A stretch of DNA of 64,000 nt, taken from contig NZ_JAJFAX010000002.1 of assembly GCF_019710475.1 (NCBI RefSeq), positions 558,001 through 622,000 on the forward strand, in the 5' to 3' direction. A model generated the notes under the pieces. That model was not told the origin of the DNA, searched no databases, and saw only the letters and a program-made list of their open reading frames with translations. Source of the DNA: Glycomyces sp. TRM65418. GTDB taxonomy: Bacteria; Actinomycetota; Actinomycetes; Mycobacteriales; Micromonosporaceae. Positions 62,906 through 64,000 of the stretch are shown piece after piece. A program made the translations under genes and the position numbers. Each line of letters opens with the position of its first letter. Position 1 is the stretch's first letter.

Positions 62906-63825
62906 GCGAGCGTCGCGTGGCCGGGATCGACTGCGGCACCAATTCGATCCGTCTCCTCATCGCCGACGTCGGCGCGGACGGCCGACTGCGGGACGTCGTG
63001 CGCCGCATGGAGGTCGTGCGTCTCGGCGAAGGCGTCGACCGGACCGGCCGCCTCTCCGAGGCCGCCTTGGAACGCACCCGCGTCGCCCTCGCCGACTACA
63101 CCGGCCAGATCCGCGAGCACGGGGTCGAGGCGGTCCGCATGGTCGCCACGTCCGCGAGCCGCGACGCCGCGAACGCCGCCGACTTCGAGGCCATGGTCGA
63201 GTCGGTGCTCGGCCAGGCCCCCGAGGTCATCACCGGTGACGAGGAGGCCCGCCTCTCCTTCACCGGCGCGGCGGCCACGCTGCCTCCCCACGAAGGGCAG
63301 CGCCTGCTCATCGACATCGGCGGCGGCTCGACCGAGTTCGTGCGCGGCACGGGCGCCGAGGTCCTGGCGGCGATCTCCGTCGACATCGGCTGCGTCCGCA
63401 TGACCGAGCGGCACTTGCGCACGGACCCGCCGCGCCAGGGCGAGATCGACGCCGCGGTCCTCGACATCACCGGCATCGCGGACAAGGCCCTGAGCGTGGC
63501 CGACCCGGCCCGCGAGGCCACCGAGCTGGTGGCCGTGGCCGGGACGGCGACGACGATCGCCGCGATCGCTTTGGGGCTCAAGGCGTACGACCCCCGGGCG
63601 ATCGACGGGACCCGCCTCACGTACTCCATGGTCGAACGGGTGACCGCGGACCTCGCCGAGGCCGACCACGCCGCGCGCCTCGCGATCCCCGTCATGCACC
63701 CGGGTCGGGCCGACGTCATCGTCGGCGGCGCGCTGGTGCTGCGCACCATCATGGAGCGCAGCCGGATCGAAGAGGTCCTCATCAGCGAGCACGACATCCT
63801 CGACGGCATCGCCCTCTCGGCATAA
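62902..63825 (+). CDS. ppx: Exopolyphosphatase/pppGpp phosphatase-like protein
   Basis: A 307-residue ASKHA-fold phosphatase. The phosphate-1 motif is VAGIDCGTNSIRLLIADV, phosphate-2 is RLLIDIGGGSTEFVRG, and an adenosine-type motif VAVAGTATTIAAIALG follows. VRMVATSASRDAANAADFEA is typical of PPX/GppA. Length is that of the short actinobacterial two-domain type, without the C-terminal HD-like domains of E. coli PPX. It splits polyphosphate or pppGpp. GAGGAG precedes the ATG, which overlaps the DUF501 stop. Confidence 0.93.
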   Translation: MSERRVAGIDCGTNSIRLLIADVGADGRLRDVVRRMEVVRLGEGVDRTGRLSEAALERTRVALADYTGQIREHGVEAVRMVATSASRDAANAADFEAMVESVLGQAPEVITGDEEARLSFTGAAATLPPHEGQRLLIDIGGGSTEFVRGTGAEVLAAISVDIGCVRMTERHLRTDPPRQGEIDAAVLDITGIADKALSVADPAREATELVAVAGTATTIAAIALGLKAYDPRAIDGTRLTYSMVERVTADLAEADHAARLAIPVMHPGRADVIVGGALVLRTIMERSRIEEVLISEHDILDGIALSA

Positions 63826-63830
63826 CGGCG

Positions 63831-63874
63831 AACGGCACGGCCCCGCGATCGGATGACCGCGGGGCCGTGCCGTT
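63831..63874. terminator. Strong bidirectional terminator
   Basis: A 17-bp perfect stem, AACGGCACGGCCCCGCG and its complement, with a 10-base loop, between ppx and the convergent partial gene. A short T-pair ends it. Confidence 0.9.
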
Positions 63875-63880
63875 GCCTGC

Positions 63881-64000
63881 TCAGGCGTGCACGAGCTCGC
63901 GCGCCGGCGACTTGGCGGACGCCTTCCACAGCTCGGCCGCGAGCCACAGCGCCGCCACCGCCACGAGGGCGCCCCAGGCGATCCGGCCGGCCTGCGGCAG
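63881..64000 (-). CDS. C-terminal end of a membrane-protein gene (cut by window end)
   Basis: Thirty-nine residues are visible, reading LPQAGRIAWGALVAVAALWL, then AAELWKASAKSPARELVHA and a TGA. There is one hydrophobic helix followed by a short basic tail, as at the end of a polytopic membrane protein. The family cannot be told from this piece. Confidence 0.6.
   Translation of the reverse strand: MPQAGRIAWGALVAVAALWLAAELWKASAKSPARELVHA

Overview
The window is about 64 kb of very GC-rich, densely packed DNA with many GTG/TTG starts and short intergenic gaps. It comes from an actinobacterial (Actinomycetota) chromosome. Supporting markers are a mycothiol deacetylase (mshB), a histidine methyltransferase of ergothioneine synthesis (egtD), DUF4245, DUF501, a HelD-type RNA-polymerase helicase, an Sdh1-type succinate dehydrogenase and the conserved eno-ftsB-DUF501-ppx order. 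Many genes have a -10-like TANNNT box only 6-8 bases before the start codon, which is the layout of leaderless actinobacterial mRNAs. The family cannot be fixed from the sequence alone. I see no plasmid, phage, insertion-sequence or CRISPR hallmarks.

Layout. 1-10.5 kb: the end of maf, a thioredoxin-like protein, a MerR regulator divergent from a DUF2306 membrane protein plus GNAT, helD, a patch of small membrane proteins with a frameshifted gene, a histidine phosphatase, egtD and a PfkB sugar kinase. 11-16.6 kb: a housekeeping block with DUF4245, the xseA-xseB-TPR operon, ispH, rmuC and a membrane protein. 16.8-25.3 kb: accessory genes, namely a large secreted subtilase, an SDR enzyme, a probable D-amino-acid catabolic group (N-acyl-D-amino-acid deacylase, RidA, D-serine-deaminase-like PLP enzyme) and a Nudix hydrolase. 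25.4-34.4 kb: ychF, a TetR/membrane-protein pair, ohrR-ohr, sdhCAB, mshB and MgtC. 34.5-43.2 kb: tRNA-Arg, an M48 and an M20 peptidase, SURF1, a class A penicillin-binding protein, a CysG-like siroheme enzyme and a MobB/DUF1611-like NTPase.

43.5-51.5 kb holds the most system-like locus. It encodes an FN3-repeat membrane-anchored protein, a MoxR AAA+ ATPase, a DUF58 protein and a transglutaminase-fold membrane protein. The last three are coupled by 4-base overlaps, and a 71-residue protein with two DivIVA-type motifs and a DUF4190 protein follow. The transglutaminase-like member seems to have lost its catalytic Cys and His. 51.5-59.2 kb: a secreted HNH nuclease, a second PfkB kinase, a lipoprotein, a Ser/Thr kinase with a poor glycine loop and a three-unit Cys-containing ectodomain, a convergent FHA protein with no stop codon of its own, an SDR and tRNA-Glu. 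59.3-64 kb: a lipoprotein, then eno (with 30-bp tandem repeats across its stop codon), ftsB, DUF501, ppx/gppA and the end of a membrane-protein gene.

Regulation is unusually readable. There are perfect operators for ohrR and for the TetR regulator (two copies), a MerR-type promoter with a 19-bp spacer and no MerR gene beside it, repeated half-sites upstream of the MerR/DUF2306 pair, and a dozen strong hairpin terminators.
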